A stretch of DNA of 64,000 nt from Variovorax paradoxus (GCA_016806145.1 CP063166.1:1054001-1118000); one strand, 5' to 3'; shown: positions 43,520 to 52,520, numbered from the stretch's first letter. Numbers and translations: made by a program. The notes: a model not told the origin generated them from the sequence alone.

Positions 43520-45655
43520 TTACTCGGATTGGTTGAGGCTCGCGAAGTCGGCGCCGCGCTCGACCAGCTGCACCAGCAGCGGCGACGGCTTCCAGAAGAT
43601 CGGGTCTTCCTTCGCGAACTCCTGGATGTCGGCCAGCACCTTGGGCAGGCCCACCATGTCGGCGTACTTCATCGGGCCGCCGCGGTGGCGCGGGAAGCCG
43701 TAGCCGTAGAGGAAGGTCACGTCGACGTCGAGCGGGCGCAGCGCGATGCGCTGCAGCACGACGTTGGCGCCCTCGTTGATCATCGCGGCCATATAGCGGC
43801 GCATGATTTCCTCCTCGGTGAAGGCGCGTGGCTTGACGCCCGCACGTTCGCGCTCGGCGTCGATGATCGTCAGCACCTCGGGGTCGGGCTGGCCGGTGCG
43901 CGCGCCTTCGGGATAGAGGTAGTAGCCGCGCTGCGTCTTCTGGCCGAACCAGCCGCGCTCGCAGATGCGGTCGGCCACCTGCACGTAGCGCGCCTGCGGG
44001 TCGCGCGTGGCGGCCTTGCGCTTGCGCGTGGCCCAGCCGATGTCGCCGCCCGCGAGGTCCGAGACCTGGAACGGGCCCATCGGGTAGCCGAAGTTGCGCA
44101 CGGCGGCGTCGATCTCGTAGGGCGAGGCGCCGTCCTCCATCATGTGGTCGGCGGCCTGGCGGTACACGGCCAGGATGCGGTTGCCGATGAAGCCGTCGCA
44201 CACGCCCGCGCGCACCGGCACCTTCTTGAGCTTCTTCGCGAGCTCGAAGCCGGTGGCGACCACGTCGGCGCGCACCTTGGCGGGCACCACGATCTCGAGC
44301 AGCTTCATGATGTTGGCCGGCGAGAAGAAGTGCAGGCCCACCACGTCCTGCGGCCGCGAGATGCTGGCGGCGATCTCGTCGATGTCGAGGTACGAGGTGT
44401 TGGTGGCCAGCACCGCGCCCTGCTTGCAGACGCGGTCGAGCTCGGCGAACACGGCCTTCTTCACGCCCATGTCCTCGAACACGGCCTCGACCACGATGTC
44501 AACGTCGGCGAGCGCGTCGTACGAGGTGGAGCCCGAGAAGCGCGCCATCACGGCGGCCTTGGCCTCGGGCGTGATGCGGCCCTTGGCGATCAGGCCGTCG
44601 TAGACCTTCTCGACGTTGGCGCGGCCGCGCGCGAGCTGGGTGTCGTCGCGCTCGATCATGGTCACGGGCAGGCCGGCGTCGAGCATCGCCACCGCGATGC
44701 CCGCGCCCATGGTGCCGCCGCCGACGATGCCGGCCGACGCCAGCGGCCGCGGGCTGGCGGAGCGGGTCTCGGGCGCCTTCAGCACTTCGCGCTCGGCGAA
44801 GAAGGCGTGGATCAGGCCCGCGCGCTGCGGGCTGTCGATGCACTGCAGGAACAGCTTGCGCTCGAGCGCCATGCCTTCGTCGAAGGGCAGTGTGAGGGCG
44901 CCCTCGATCGCCTCGACGATCTTCATCGGCGAGAACAGGCCGCGGCTCTTCTTGGCGGTGTCGGCGCGCGCGGCCTCGAGGGCGGCGCGGCTGGCTTCCT
45001 GGTCGGCCAGCGCGCCGGCCTCGCGCGTGCGGCGCACCGGGGCGTTGGCGGCGATCAGTTCCCTGGCATAGGCCAGGCCTTCGGCGCGCGCGTCGGCGTC
45101 GCTGCCGAGGCGGTCGACCAGGCCCAGCGACAGCGCTTCCTTCGCGAGCGCGTGGCGGCCGCTGAGCATCAGCTCGATCGCGGGCTTCACGCCGATCAGG
45201 CGCGGCGTGCGCTGCGTGCCGCCCGAGCCGGGCAGCAGGCCCAGCGCGACTTCGGGCAGGCCCAGCTTGGCGGTGGGCGAGGCCAGGCGGTAGTGGGCCG
45301 ACAGCGCCACCTCGAGGCCGCCGCCGAGCGCGGCGCCATGGATGGCGGCGATCACGGGCTTGCTGCAGTTCTCGATCTTCAGGCAGGCCTCGGGCAGCGA
45401 GGGCGGCTGCGGCGCCTTGCCGAACTCGCGGATGTCGGCGCCGGCGATGAAGTTGCGGCCCGCGCCCACGATGAGCACGGCCTTGGCCGCGGCGTCGGCC
45501 TCGGCCGCGTCGATGGCGGCCACGAGGCCGCGGCGCACGTCCACGCCCAGGGCGTTGACGGGCGGGTTGTCGATGGTCACGACGAAGACGTCGCCCTGGC
45601 GCTCGAAGGCGACGGGACCGGAGGACGTGGAGGGGCTGGAGGTCGGGGTGGCCAT
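43520..45655 (-). CDS. Enoyl-CoA hydratase / 3-hydroxyacyl-CoA dehydrogenase fusion (FadB/PimF-like)
   Basis: This 711-residue bifunctional enzyme has a crotonase domain at about 15-200 (GAGRNFIAGADIREF, HGAALGGGLEVAL, LPEVALGLLPGSGGTQR). The NAD-binding domain begins at about 300 (GIVGGGTMGAGIAVAMLDAG). The 3-hydroxyacyl-CoA dehydrogenase C-terminal domains carry VGLHFFSPANIMKLLEIV, NRILAVYRQAA and LYGYGFPRHRGGPM. It performs hydration and dehydrogenation in beta-oxidation. It is the first gene of the minus-strand operon and is divergent from a LysR gene. The promoter is therefore in 45656-45797, where TTGACA-type repeats lie. Confidence 0.94.
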   Translation of the reverse strand: MATPTSSPSTSSGPVAFERQGDVFVVTIDNPPVNALGVDVRRGLVAAIDAAEADAAAKAVLIVGAGRNFIAGADIREFGKAPQPPSLPEACLKIENCSKPVIAAIHGAALGGGLEVALSAHYRLASPTAKLGLPEVALGLLPGSGGTQRTPRLIGVKPAIELMLSGRHALAKEALSLGLVDRLGSDADARAEGLAYARELIAANAPVRRTREAGALADQEASRAALEAARADTAKKSRGLFSPMKIVEAIEGALTLPFDEGMALERKLFLQCIDSPQRAGLIHAFFAEREVLKAPETRSASPRPLASAGIVGGGTMGAGIAVAMLDAGLPVTMIERDDTQLARGRANVEKVYDGLIAKGRITPEAKAAVMARFSGSTSYDALADVDIVVEAVFEDMGVKKAVFAELDRVCKQGAVLATNTSYLDIDEIAASISRPQDVVGLHFFSPANIMKLLEIVVPAKVRADVVATGFELAKKLKKVPVRAGVCDGFIGNRILAVYRQAADHMMEDGASPYEIDAAVRNFGYPMGPFQVSDLAGGDIGWATRKRKAATRDPQARYVQVADRICERGWFGQKTQRGYYLYPEGARTGQPDPEVLTIIDAERERAGVKPRAFTEEEIMRRYMAAMINEGANVVLQRIALRPLDVDVTFLYGYGFPRHRGGPMKYADMVGLPKVLADIQEFAKEDPIFWKPSPLLVQLVERGADFASLNQSE

Positions 45656-45758
45656 GTGCGTGTCGCTTGTCTCGGTGACGCGCCGGAGCGGCGCGAGGCT
45701 CTGGGGGTGAACCCCGCATTCTTTGCACCGCTGCCGGTTTTGACAATTGCATAGCCGG

Positions 45759-45773
45759 TTGACAGACTGTCAA
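45759..45773. promoter_or_regulatory. LysR-type operator candidate between fadB-like gene and lysR
   Basis: TTGACAGACTGTCAA is a perfect 7-1-7 palindrome. Additional TTGACA half-sites occur at 45740-45745 and 45781-45786 on the same strand. An array of half-sites in a divergent LysR promoter is typical of autoregulation plus control of the divergent operon. The half-sites also resemble -35 hexamers. Confidence 0.55.
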
Positions 45774-45797
45774 AGGATTTTTGACAAAATCCCGGCC

Positions 45798-46700
45798 ATG
45801 GACCTCCAATCGCTGACCCTGCTGGTCGAAATCATCGATGCCGGCAACCTGAGCGCGGCCGCGCGCCGGCTCAAGATGACCCGGGCCAACGTCAGCTACC
45901 ACCTGAACCAGCTCGAGCGCTCGGTCGGCGCGCAGCTGGTGCGGCGCACCACCCGGCGCGCCGAGCCGACCGAGATCGGTCTGCGCCTGTACCAGCACGG
46001 CGTCGCGATCCAGGGCGAGCTGCGTGCGGCGCGCGAATCGGTCACCACGCTGGGCGAGGGGCTGCAGGGCCAGGTGCGGCTGAGCGTGCCCAGCGGCTAC
46101 GGGCAGCTGGTCATGGCCGACTGGCTGATCGACTTCAAGCGCCGCTACCCGGGCATCGTGCTCGACGTGGTGTTCGAGAACCGCATCGAGGACCTGCTGC
46201 GCGACGAGGTCGACATCGCGATCCGCGTGATCCCCGAGCCGCCGCAGAACCTGGTGGCGCGCGCGATGGGCCCGGTGCGCTACGTGGCCTGCGCCTCGCG
46301 CGACTACGCGGCGCGGCATCCGCTGCCCGAGCAGCTCGACGGGCTGCATGGCGCGCCGGTGGTCACGGCGGCGGTCATCGGGCGGCAGCTGCGGGTGTCG
46401 GCCTACCAGGGCGAGATCCGGCGCGAGGTGGTGCTCGAGCCGACCCTGATCTCGGAGAACTTCCTGTTCCTGCGCCAGGCCATCCTCGCGGGCCTGGGCA
46501 TCGGCCTGGTGCCCGACTACGTGGTGGCCGAGGACGTGCGCCGCGGCGAGGTGCTGACCACGCTCGACGACTGGCGGCTGTCGATCTTCGGCACCCAGAT
46601 GTTCATGCTCTACATGCCGAACCGCCAGCACACGCGCGCGATCCGCACCTTCATCGACTACACGCTGGAGCGCGTGCGCGAGGTCAGCCCCGGATCGTGA
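45798..46700 (+). CDS. LysR-family transcriptional regulator
   Basis: This 300-residue regulator has an N-terminal winged helix (LQSLTLLVEIIDAGNLSAAARRLKMTRANVSYHLNQLERSVG) and the effector-binding domain with VRLSVPSGYGQLVMADWLIDF. It is divergent from the pim-like operon and most likely regulates it in response to a pathway acid or CoA ester. The start at 45798 is chosen because the frame upstream crosses the operator region and lacks similarity. Its 3' end overlaps the convergent GntR gene by 17 bases. Confidence 0.9.
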   Translation: MDLQSLTLLVEIIDAGNLSAAARRLKMTRANVSYHLNQLERSVGAQLVRRTTRRAEPTEIGLRLYQHGVAIQGELRAARESVTTLGEGLQGQVRLSVPSGYGQLVMADWLIDFKRRYPGIVLDVVFENRIEDLLRDEVDIAIRVIPEPPQNLVARAMGPVRYVACASRDYAARHPLPEQLDGLHGAPVVTAAVIGRQLRVSAYQGEIRREVVLEPTLISENFLFLRQAILAGLGIGLVPDYVVAEDVRRGEVLTTLDDWRLSIFGTQMFMLYMPNRQHTRAIRTFIDYTLERVREVSPGS

Positions 46701-47412
46701 CGTGCGAGTGGAAGCGGTCCGACGGACCGCGCAGGCGCTGGAACTCGAAGGGCCGGTCGGCCTCGTCGTGGCCGATGCGCAGCACGTCGACCAGCGCCGA
46801 GGCCATCGGCACGCCGAGCAGCGCGGCCAGCGGCGCGTCGGCCAGCGTGGCGCGCGTGAGCATCTCGATGCGGCCGTAGCGGATGCCCTGGCCCTGCAGC
46901 AGCTCGGTCAGCGACAGCCGCGAGAAATCGGCCCGCACGAAGCGCCGGCCCACGTCCTCGATGAGGTGGACGATGCTGTGCAGGATCGGCAGCCGCCCGG
47001 TGCTGCGCAGCCGCACCACCTGGAGCACCGGCGTGCCTTCCTCGAGCCGCAGCGCGGTGGCCACGTCGGCGGGCGCGGGCACGAAGCCGAACTCCTTGAC
47101 CGACGGCTTGCTGCGCGAGCGGCGCTCGGCCATGGTCGCGAGGAACGACTCCATCGGCATCGGCAGCGGCGCCGAGCGCAACGGCGCCGACACGTAGGTG
47201 CCGCGGCCGCGCTGGCGCTTGAGCAGGCCGCGCTCCTCCAGCGACTGCAGCGCGCGCCGCACCGTGACGCGCGAGACGCCGTACTTCTCGCGCAGCTCCT
47301 CCTCGGTGGGGAGCTGGTCGCCGTCGCGCAGCCGCCCGCTGGCGACCATGTCCTCGATCAGGGTCGAGATCTGGTGATGCAGTGCCACGCCGGGCTGCCT
47401 GTTGAGGTCCAT
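46684..47412 (-). CDS. GntR-family regulator, HutC/UTRA type
   Basis: This 242-residue regulator has an N-terminal winged helix (DGDQLPTEEELREKYGVSRVTVRRALQSLEERGLLKRQRGRGTYV) and a C-terminal UTRA ligand-binding domain. It is divergent from the LeuCD-like operon, with a clean palindrome between them (47463-47478), so it probably represses that operon until a substrate or CoA ester binds. ATG 47412 is preferred over an in-frame TTG two codons earlier. It overlaps the LysR gene tail to tail. Confidence 0.9.
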   Translation of the reverse strand: MDLNRQPGVALHHQISTLIEDMVASGRLRDGDQLPTEEELREKYGVSRVTVRRALQSLEERGLLKRQRGRGTYVSAPLRSAPLPMPMESFLATMAERRSRSKPSVKEFGFVPAPADVATALRLEEGTPVLQVVRLRSTGRLPILHSIVHLIEDVGRRFVRADFSRLSLTELLQGQGIRYGRIEMLTRATLADAPLAALLGVPMASALVDVLRIGHDEADRPFEFQRLRGPSDRFHSHVTIRG

Positions 47413-47462
47413 GGGCAAATCTTAGCGGTCGATGACGGGGCGGACCGGGGTGTTGGCTAAAA

Positions 47463-47478
47463 GTATTGATGTCAATAC
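47463..47478. promoter_or_regulatory. GntR-type operator candidate
   Basis: GTATTGATGTCAATAC is a perfect palindrome with GT and AC ends, as expected for GntR-superfamily sites. It lies in the 113-base divergent promoter between the GntR gene and the aconitase-like gene, in an AT-rich island. Confidence 0.6.
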
Positions 47479-47525
47479 AATAAGACCAACAACGCTCCAC
47501 GACGGCTCACGCCGACAGACCCCGC

Positions 47526-48932
47526 ATGCCCGGCCGCACGCTCTTCGAGAAGATATGGGACGCCCACGTGGTGTCCGACCTGGGCGGCGGCTTCTCGCTG
47601 CTGCACGTCGACCGCCACCTGGTCAGCGATCCCGGCAGCAAGGCGCTCGCGGCGCTGCGCCGGCGCGGGCTGCCGGTGCGCCATCCCGAGCTGACCTTCG
47701 CGATGCCCGACCACACGGTGTCGACCGCGCCGGGCCGCGAGGGCCACACGTCCAACGCCATCCGCTACCTGGCCGACCTGCGCCACGAGACGCGGCTGCA
47801 GGGCATCCGCCTGTTCGACGTCGGCCAGCCGGGGCAGGGCATCGTGCACGTGGTCGGGCCCGAGCTCGGGCTCACGCTGCCGGGCGCCTCGGTGGTCTGC
47901 AGCGACAGCCACACCTGCACCCACGGCGCGCTCGGCGCGCTGGCCTTCGGCATCGGCGCCACCGAGTTCCAGCACGTGGCCGCGACCCAGACCATCGTGC
48001 TGCAGCGCCCGCGCCAGATGCGCATCCGCTTCGAGGGCACGCTGCCCGCGGGCACCAGCGCGAAGGACCTGATCCTGCATGCCATCGGCCGGCTCGGCGC
48101 CACCGGGGCCTCGGGCTGCGCGGTCGAGTACGCGGGTGCGGCCATCGACGCGCTCGACATCGAGGCGCGCATGACGGTGTGCAACCTGTCGGTGGAGATG
48201 GGCGGGCGCTTCGGCATCGTCGCGCCCGACGCGCGCACGCTGGCCTACGTGCGCGGCCGGCCGTTCGCGCCCGGCGGCGCGCAGTGGGACCTGGCCGCGG
48301 CGCAATGGGCCACCTTGCGCAGCGACGACGACGCGGTGTTCGACCGCGAGGTGCGCATCGACGTCTCGCAGGTCGTGCCGCAGGTCACCTGGGGCACGAG
48401 CCCGCAGGACACCATCGGCATCGACGCGCGCATCCCCGATCCGGCCGCGGCCAGCGATCCGGCGCAGCGCGCCGCGCGGCAGGCCGCGCTCGACTACATG
48501 GGCCTGCGCGCCGGCGATGCGATCGCGGGCACGCCGGTGGACTGGGTGTTCATCGGCTCGTGCACCAATGCGCGCATCTCCGACCTGCGGCTCGCGGCCG
48601 AGACCGTGCGCGGCCGGCGCGTGGCGCGCGGCGTGCGCGCCTGGATCGTGCCGGGCTCGGAGCTGGTCAAGCGCGAGGCCGAGGCCGAAGGGCTGGCGCA
48701 GGTGTTCCTCGACGCCGGCTTCGAATGGCGCGAGTCGGGCTGCTCGCTGTGCGTGGCGGCCAACGGCGAGGCCGTGCCGCCGGGCCTGCGCGTGGTGTCG
48801 ACCTCGAACCGCAACTTCGTCGGCCGCCAGGGGCCGGGCGCGCGCACCCATCTCGCGAGCCCGCAGCTCGCGGCCGCTTCGGCCATCGCGGGCTGCCTGG
48901 TCGATCCGCGTGAAATGAAGGCCCGGCCATGA
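47526..48932 (+). CDS. Aconitase-family hydro-lyase large subunit (LeuC-like)
   Basis: This 468-residue protein is of the 3-isopropylmalate dehydratase large-subunit family. The Fe-S ligands are Cys346 (GSCTN), Cys406 and Cys409 (SGCSLC). Other family segments are VVCSDSHTCTHGALGALAFGIGATE and SNRNFVGRQGPGARTHLASP. It interconverts hydroxy-acid isomers by dehydration and rehydration together with the small subunit that follows with a 4-base overlap. The neighbours are receptors and LigJ/LigK rather than leucine genes, so a tricarboxylate or citramalate-type substrate is more likely than isopropylmalate. It is probably controlled by the divergent GntR protein. Confidence 0.88.
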   Translation: MPGRTLFEKIWDAHVVSDLGGGFSLLHVDRHLVSDPGSKALAALRRRGLPVRHPELTFAMPDHTVSTAPGREGHTSNAIRYLADLRHETRLQGIRLFDVGQPGQGIVHVVGPELGLTLPGASVVCSDSHTCTHGALGALAFGIGATEFQHVAATQTIVLQRPRQMRIRFEGTLPAGTSAKDLILHAIGRLGATGASGCAVEYAGAAIDALDIEARMTVCNLSVEMGGRFGIVAPDARTLAYVRGRPFAPGGAQWDLAAAQWATLRSDDDAVFDREVRIDVSQVVPQVTWGTSPQDTIGIDARIPDPAAASDPAQRAARQAALDYMGLRAGDAIAGTPVDWVFIGSCTNARISDLRLAAETVRGRRVARGVRAWIVPGSELVKREAEAEGLAQVFLDAGFEWRESGCSLCVAANGEAVPPGLRVVSTSNRNFVGRQGPGARTHLASPQLAAASAIAGCLVDPREMKARP

Positions 48933-49606
48933 CCCCGTTCGGCGTGCTCACCGCCACCGCCGCGCCGCTCGTGCGCGACAACATCGACACCGACCTGATC
49001 GTGCGCGTCGAGCCGCTGTTCGGCGGCGTGCCGCGCGAGGAGCTCGGCCCCCATGCGCTGGCCGCGCTGCGCTTTCGCGCCGACGGCAGCGAGGACCCGG
49101 CCTGCGTGCTGAACCAGCCGCGCTACCGCGGCGCGGGCATCCTGCTGGCGGGCGACAACTTCGGCTGCGGCAGCTCGCGCGAAGGCGCGGTGTGGGCGCT
49201 GATGGCGCTGGGCATCCGCTGCATCGTCGCGCCGAGCTTCGGCGACATCTTCCAGGGCAACTGCTTCCAGAACGGCCTGCTGCCGGTGCGCCTGCCGCGC
49301 GCGCAGGTGGAGGGGCTCGCGCGCGCCGTGGCCGAGGGCGCCGATGCCGTGCTCACGGTCGACCTGCAGGCCTGCACCGTGCGGCGCGCGGGCCTGCCGA
49401 CGCTGCCCTTCGCCCTGCCGCCGCGGCGCCGCGAGGGGCTGCTGCGCGGCCTCGACGACCTCGAGCTCACGCTCGCGCGCAGCGCCGAGATCGACGCCTT
49501 CCAGCGCCGCGACCGGGCGCTGCATCCCTGGCTGCACCTCGACGGCGCGCGGCGCCCGAGCCTCGCCACCGACCTCGCCCCCCATACCCATAAGGAGACA
49601 CCGTGA
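48929..49606 (+). CDS. Aconitase-family hydro-lyase small subunit (LeuD-like)
   Basis: This 225-residue swivel-domain subunit contains VRDNIDTDLIVRVEPLFGG and the substrate-contacting GDNFGCGSSREGAVWAL. It also has APSFGDIFQGNCFQNGLLPVRL, the LeuD hallmarks. It pairs with the LeuC-like subunit (ATGA overlap) and is itself overlapped by the next gene through GTGA, so the three are translationally coupled. Length is within the LeuD range. The specific hydro-lyase reaction is not known. Confidence 0.88.
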   Translation: MTPFGVLTATAAPLVRDNIDTDLIVRVEPLFGGVPREELGPHALAALRFRADGSEDPACVLNQPRYRGAGILLAGDNFGCGSSREGAVWALMALGIRCIVAPSFGDIFQGNCFQNGLLPVRLPRAQVEGLARAVAEGADAVLTVDLQACTVRRAGLPTLPFALPPRRREGLLRGLDDLELTLARSAEIDAFQRRDRALHPWLHLDGARRPSLATDLAPHTHKETP

Positions 49607-50631
49607 CGTCCGAACAACCCCCGCGCCTGCCGCCCGTGGCCGCTCGTGCCACCCGCCGCGGCCTGCTGCGCGCCGGCGCCGCCCTCGCCGCGAGCGGCGC
49701 ATTGCCGCTGCGCGCGCTGGCGCAGGAGCCCGCTTCCGCCTTCCCCTCGCATCCCGTGCGGATGGTGATCCCGCTGCCGCCGGGCGGCGCCACCGACGTC
49801 ATCGGCCGCCTGCTCGGGCAGAAGCTCGGCGAGCTCTGGCGCCAGAGCGTGATCGTCGACAACAAGCCCGGCGCCGGCACCATCGTCGGCACCCAGGCCA
49901 TCGCGCGGGCGCCGGCCGACGGCTACACCTTCGGCATCGTCATCAGCGCCTTCACCATCAATCCCTCGCTGCGCAACGACCTGCCGTACGACGCCACCAA
50001 GGACTTCACGCCGCTGAGCCTGCTGGGCTTCCCGGTGATCGCGCTGGTCGCCATTCCCTCGTTCCCCGCCAACGACGTGGCCGGGCTGATCGCGAAGGCG
50101 CGCGCCAAGCCCGGATCGGTCAGCTATGCCTCGCTGGGCATCGGCACCGCCACCCACCTGGCGGGCGAGATGATGAACGTGCGCGCCGAGACCGGCATGG
50201 TCCACATCCCCTACAACGGCAGCGCGCCCGCGTACAACGACCTGCTCAGCGGCCGCGTGCAGGTGGGCTTCGTGCTGCTCGACTCGGCGCTGCCGCACGT
50301 GAAGGCCGGCAAGCTCAAGGTGCTGGCCGTGACCAATGCGAAGCGCAGCCGCATCTATCCCGACTACCCGACCGTTGGCGAGACCATTCCCGGCTATTCG
50401 CTCGAGAGCCTGTTCGGCTTCGTCGCGCCGCGCGGCCTCCCCGCGCCGATCGCGGCCAGGCTCTCGGGCGACATCGTCAAGGTGATCCAGCTGCCCGAGG
50501 TGCGCCAGCGCCTGGCCGAGCTCAGCGTCGAGCCCGTGGGGTCGAGCGCGTCCGAGTTCGAGGCGACGATCCGCAGCGAGATCGTGAAGTGGGCGCCGGT
50601 GGTGAAGGCCGCGGGCGTGAAGGCAGACTAG
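49603..50631 (+). CDS. Bug-family tripartite tricarboxylate transporter receptor (3 of 4)
   Basis: This 342-residue receptor begins with GTG at 49603, coupled to the LeuD-like gene and preceded by AAGGAG. The signal ATRRGLLRAGAALAASGALPLRALA has twin arginines. The Bug core is SHPVRMVIPLPPGGATDVIGR ... VIVDNKPGAGTIVG ... PADGYTF. Coupling to the hydro-lyase suggests that it binds the hydro-lyase's substrate in the periplasm. Its stop codon is immediately followed by the stop of the convergent IclR gene. Confidence 0.92.
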   Translation: MTSEQPPRLPPVAARATRRGLLRAGAALAASGALPLRALAQEPASAFPSHPVRMVIPLPPGGATDVIGRLLGQKLGELWRQSVIVDNKPGAGTIVGTQAIARAPADGYTFGIVISAFTINPSLRNDLPYDATKDFTPLSLLGFPVIALVAIPSFPANDVAGLIAKARAKPGSVSYASLGIGTATHLAGEMMNVRAETGMVHIPYNGSAPAYNDLLSGRVQVGFVLLDSALPHVKAGKLKVLAVTNAKRSRIYPDYPTVGETIPGYSLESLFGFVAPRGLPAPIAARLSGDIVKVIQLPEVRQRLAELSVEPVGSSASEFEATIRSEIVKWAPVVKAAGVKAD

Positions 50632-51417
50632 CTAAGGATGCCACTGGCTGCGCGCGCGGCCTTCGAGCGGCTCGTAGCGTGTGGCCGCGAGCGCATCCGA
50701 CAGCCTGCGCGCGGCTTCCATCAGCGTGGCCGCATGGCGCGCGAGTTCGCCGGCCGCGGCCGCATCGGCCGGCACCGCCACGCTGAGCGCGCCCAGCACC
50801 GTGCCGCGCGCGGCGAACACCGGCGCGGCCACGCTCGCGGCGGCCGCGTCGGCCTCGCCCACGGTCAGGTGATGGCCGCGCCGGCGGATGGCGTCGAGCG
50901 CGGCGCCCGGCGCGCCCGAGAACGCGAGGATCACCTGGCCGGCCGCGCCGCGCTCGAGCGGCAGCGGCTCGCCGACACGGCTCGGGCTCACGAAGCCGTC
51001 GGCGCCGCGCACGCGCAGGAGGCGCACGCGCTGGCCTTCCTCGAGCGCGAAGAAGGAGGCGCTGTGGCCGGTCCGTTCGGCCAGTTGCTGCAGGGCCGGC
51101 TCGATCACGTTGCGCAGGTCGAAGGCGCGCTGGTAGCGCGCGCCCAGTCGCGCGGCCGCCGGGCCCAGGCGCCAGGCACCGCCCTCGAGCGCCACCAGGT
51201 AGCCGGCCGCGGCCAGCGTGCGCGCGAGCCGCAGCGCGGTGGGCTTGGCGAGCGCGGTGCGGCGCGCGATCTCGGCCAGCGCGAGCTGCGCGTCGGCGGT
51301 GCCGAAGGCATCGAGGATGGCGAGCGAACGCGCCACCGCGGTCACGCCGTCGGCACGCGGCTGGGGCTTGCCGGCGCGCGGAGCGGTGCGGGTGGGAGCG
51401 CGTGCGGAGGAGGCCAT
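50632..51417 (-). CDS. IclR-family transcriptional regulator
   Basis: This 261-residue regulator has a winged helix (VTAVARSLAILDAFGTADAQLALAEIARRTALAKPTALRLARTLAAAGYL) and the IclR effector domain (GHSASFFALEEGQRVRLLRVRG ... VAAPVFAARGTVLGALSVAVP). IclR proteins commonly sense aromatic-pathway metabolites, fitting the divergent Bug-ligJ-ligK genes, which it probably controls. The start at 51417 is preferred over the longer frame because the N-terminal extension (to 51519) would run through the divergent promoter. The ribosome-binding site is weak. Confidence 0.88.
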   Translation of the reverse strand: MASSARAPTRTAPRAGKPQPRADGVTAVARSLAILDAFGTADAQLALAEIARRTALAKPTALRLARTLAAAGYLVALEGGAWRLGPAAARLGARYQRAFDLRNVIEPALQQLAERTGHSASFFALEEGQRVRLLRVRGADGFVSPSRVGEPLPLERGAAGQVILAFSGAPGAALDAIRRRGHHLTVGEADAAAASVAAPVFAARGTVLGALSVAVPADAAAAGELARHAATLMEAARRLSDALAATRYEPLEGRARSQWHP

Positions 51418-51536
51418 CGTTTCGCGGAGTGGAACGGCATTGTGCGACCGCGATGCGAATCCTAGGCTCGCGGCTTTCCCGGGGCGCTGGGCCCCTTGCT
51501 TCCACGTCGCTTCGAACATCCGCAGGAGACTCGCTC

Positions 51537-52520
51537 ATGACATCCACCGCCCCGCTGCGCCGCCGCCTTGGCGCGCTCTTCCTCGCCTGCCTCGCCGCGC
51601 CCTCGCTGGCGCTCGCGCAGGCGCCGTATCCGAGCAAGCCGATCCGGCTGGTCGTGCCCTTCGCGGCCGGCGGCGCGGTCGACACCGTGGGCCGCGTGGT
51701 CGGCGAGCGGCTGTCGACGCAGATGGGCCAGCCGGTGATCGTCGACAACCGGCCCGGCGCCAATGCCAACATCGGCACCGAGAACGTCGCGCGCTCGGCG
51801 CCCGACGGCTACTCGCTGCTGGTGGCGGCCAACGGCGTGGTGACCAACAACACGCTCTATCCCAAGCTGTCGTTCAACGGCCTGCGCGACTTCGTTGCCG
51901 TGGCGCGCCTCGGCTATGCGCCGCTGGTGCTGGTGGTGCCGGCCAGCGCGCCCTACAAGAGCGTGCCCGAGCTGCTCGCGGCCGCGCGCGCCAAGCCCGG
52001 CGACATGAGCTACGGCTCGGCCGGCAACGGCAGCTCGGGCCACCTGGCCGGCGCGCTGCTGGCCTCGGTCGGCAAGTTCGATGCGCTGCACGTGGCCTAC
52101 AAGGGCGGCTCGCCCGCGCTGGTCGACCTGATCGCCGGGCGCACCTCGTTCATGCTGCTGAACCCGCTCGAGGTGCTGCCGCACATCCAGTCGGGCCGGC
52201 TGCGCGCGCTGGCGGTCAGCGGCGCCCAGCGCGCGCCGATGCTGCCGAACGTGCCCACCATGGCCGAGGCCGGCCTGCCGAATTTCGACGCCAGCGTCTG
52301 GTGGACGCTGCTCGCGCCGGCCGGCACCGCGCCCGAGGTGGTCGCCAAGCTCAATGCCGAGACGCGCAAGGCGCTGGCCGATGCCGGCACGCGCGAGAAG
52401 CTGGGCGCGCTCGGCGCGGTCATCACGCCCTCGAGCCCGCAGGAGGCCGCGGCCTTCCTCAAGAGCGAATCGGCCAAGTGGGAGCAGGTGATCCGCGCGG
52501 CCGACATCAAGGCCGACTGA
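51537..52520 (+). CDS. Bug-family tripartite tricarboxylate transporter receptor (4 of 4)
   Basis: This 327-residue receptor has a signal peptide (RRRLGALFLACLAAPSLALAQA) and the Bug core YPSKPIRLVVPFAAGGAVDTVGR ... PVIVDNRPGANANIGTENVA ... PDGYS. The start follows AGGAG at 51523-51527. It is the first gene of a unit with ligJ and ligK (16-base gap to ligJ) and so probably captures the acid that feeds those enzymes. Divergent from IclR. Confidence 0.92.
   Translation: MTSTAPLRRRLGALFLACLAAPSLALAQAPYPSKPIRLVVPFAAGGAVDTVGRVVGERLSTQMGQPVIVDNRPGANANIGTENVARSAPDGYSLLVAANGVVTNNTLYPKLSFNGLRDFVAVARLGYAPLVLVVPASAPYKSVPELLAAARAKPGDMSYGSAGNGSSGHLAGALLASVGKFDALHVAYKGGSPALVDLIAGRTSFMLLNPLEVLPHIQSGRLRALAVSGAQRAPMLPNVPTMAEAGLPNFDASVWWTLLAPAGTAPEVVAKLNAETRKALADAGTREKLGALGAVITPSSPQEAAAFLKSESAKWEQVIRAADIKAD

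Noticed and set aside
47526..49606. Leucine biosynthesis leuCD
   Set aside because: No leuA, leuB or leucine-type attenuator is adjacent. Coupling to a Bug receptor and proximity to ligJK point to catabolism, though enzyme specificity remains open.
50629..50634. Abutting stop codons of the Bug receptor and IclR genes as a recoding or fusion signal
   Set aside because: Convergent genes with touching stops are a normal result of dense packing. There is no evidence of recoding.
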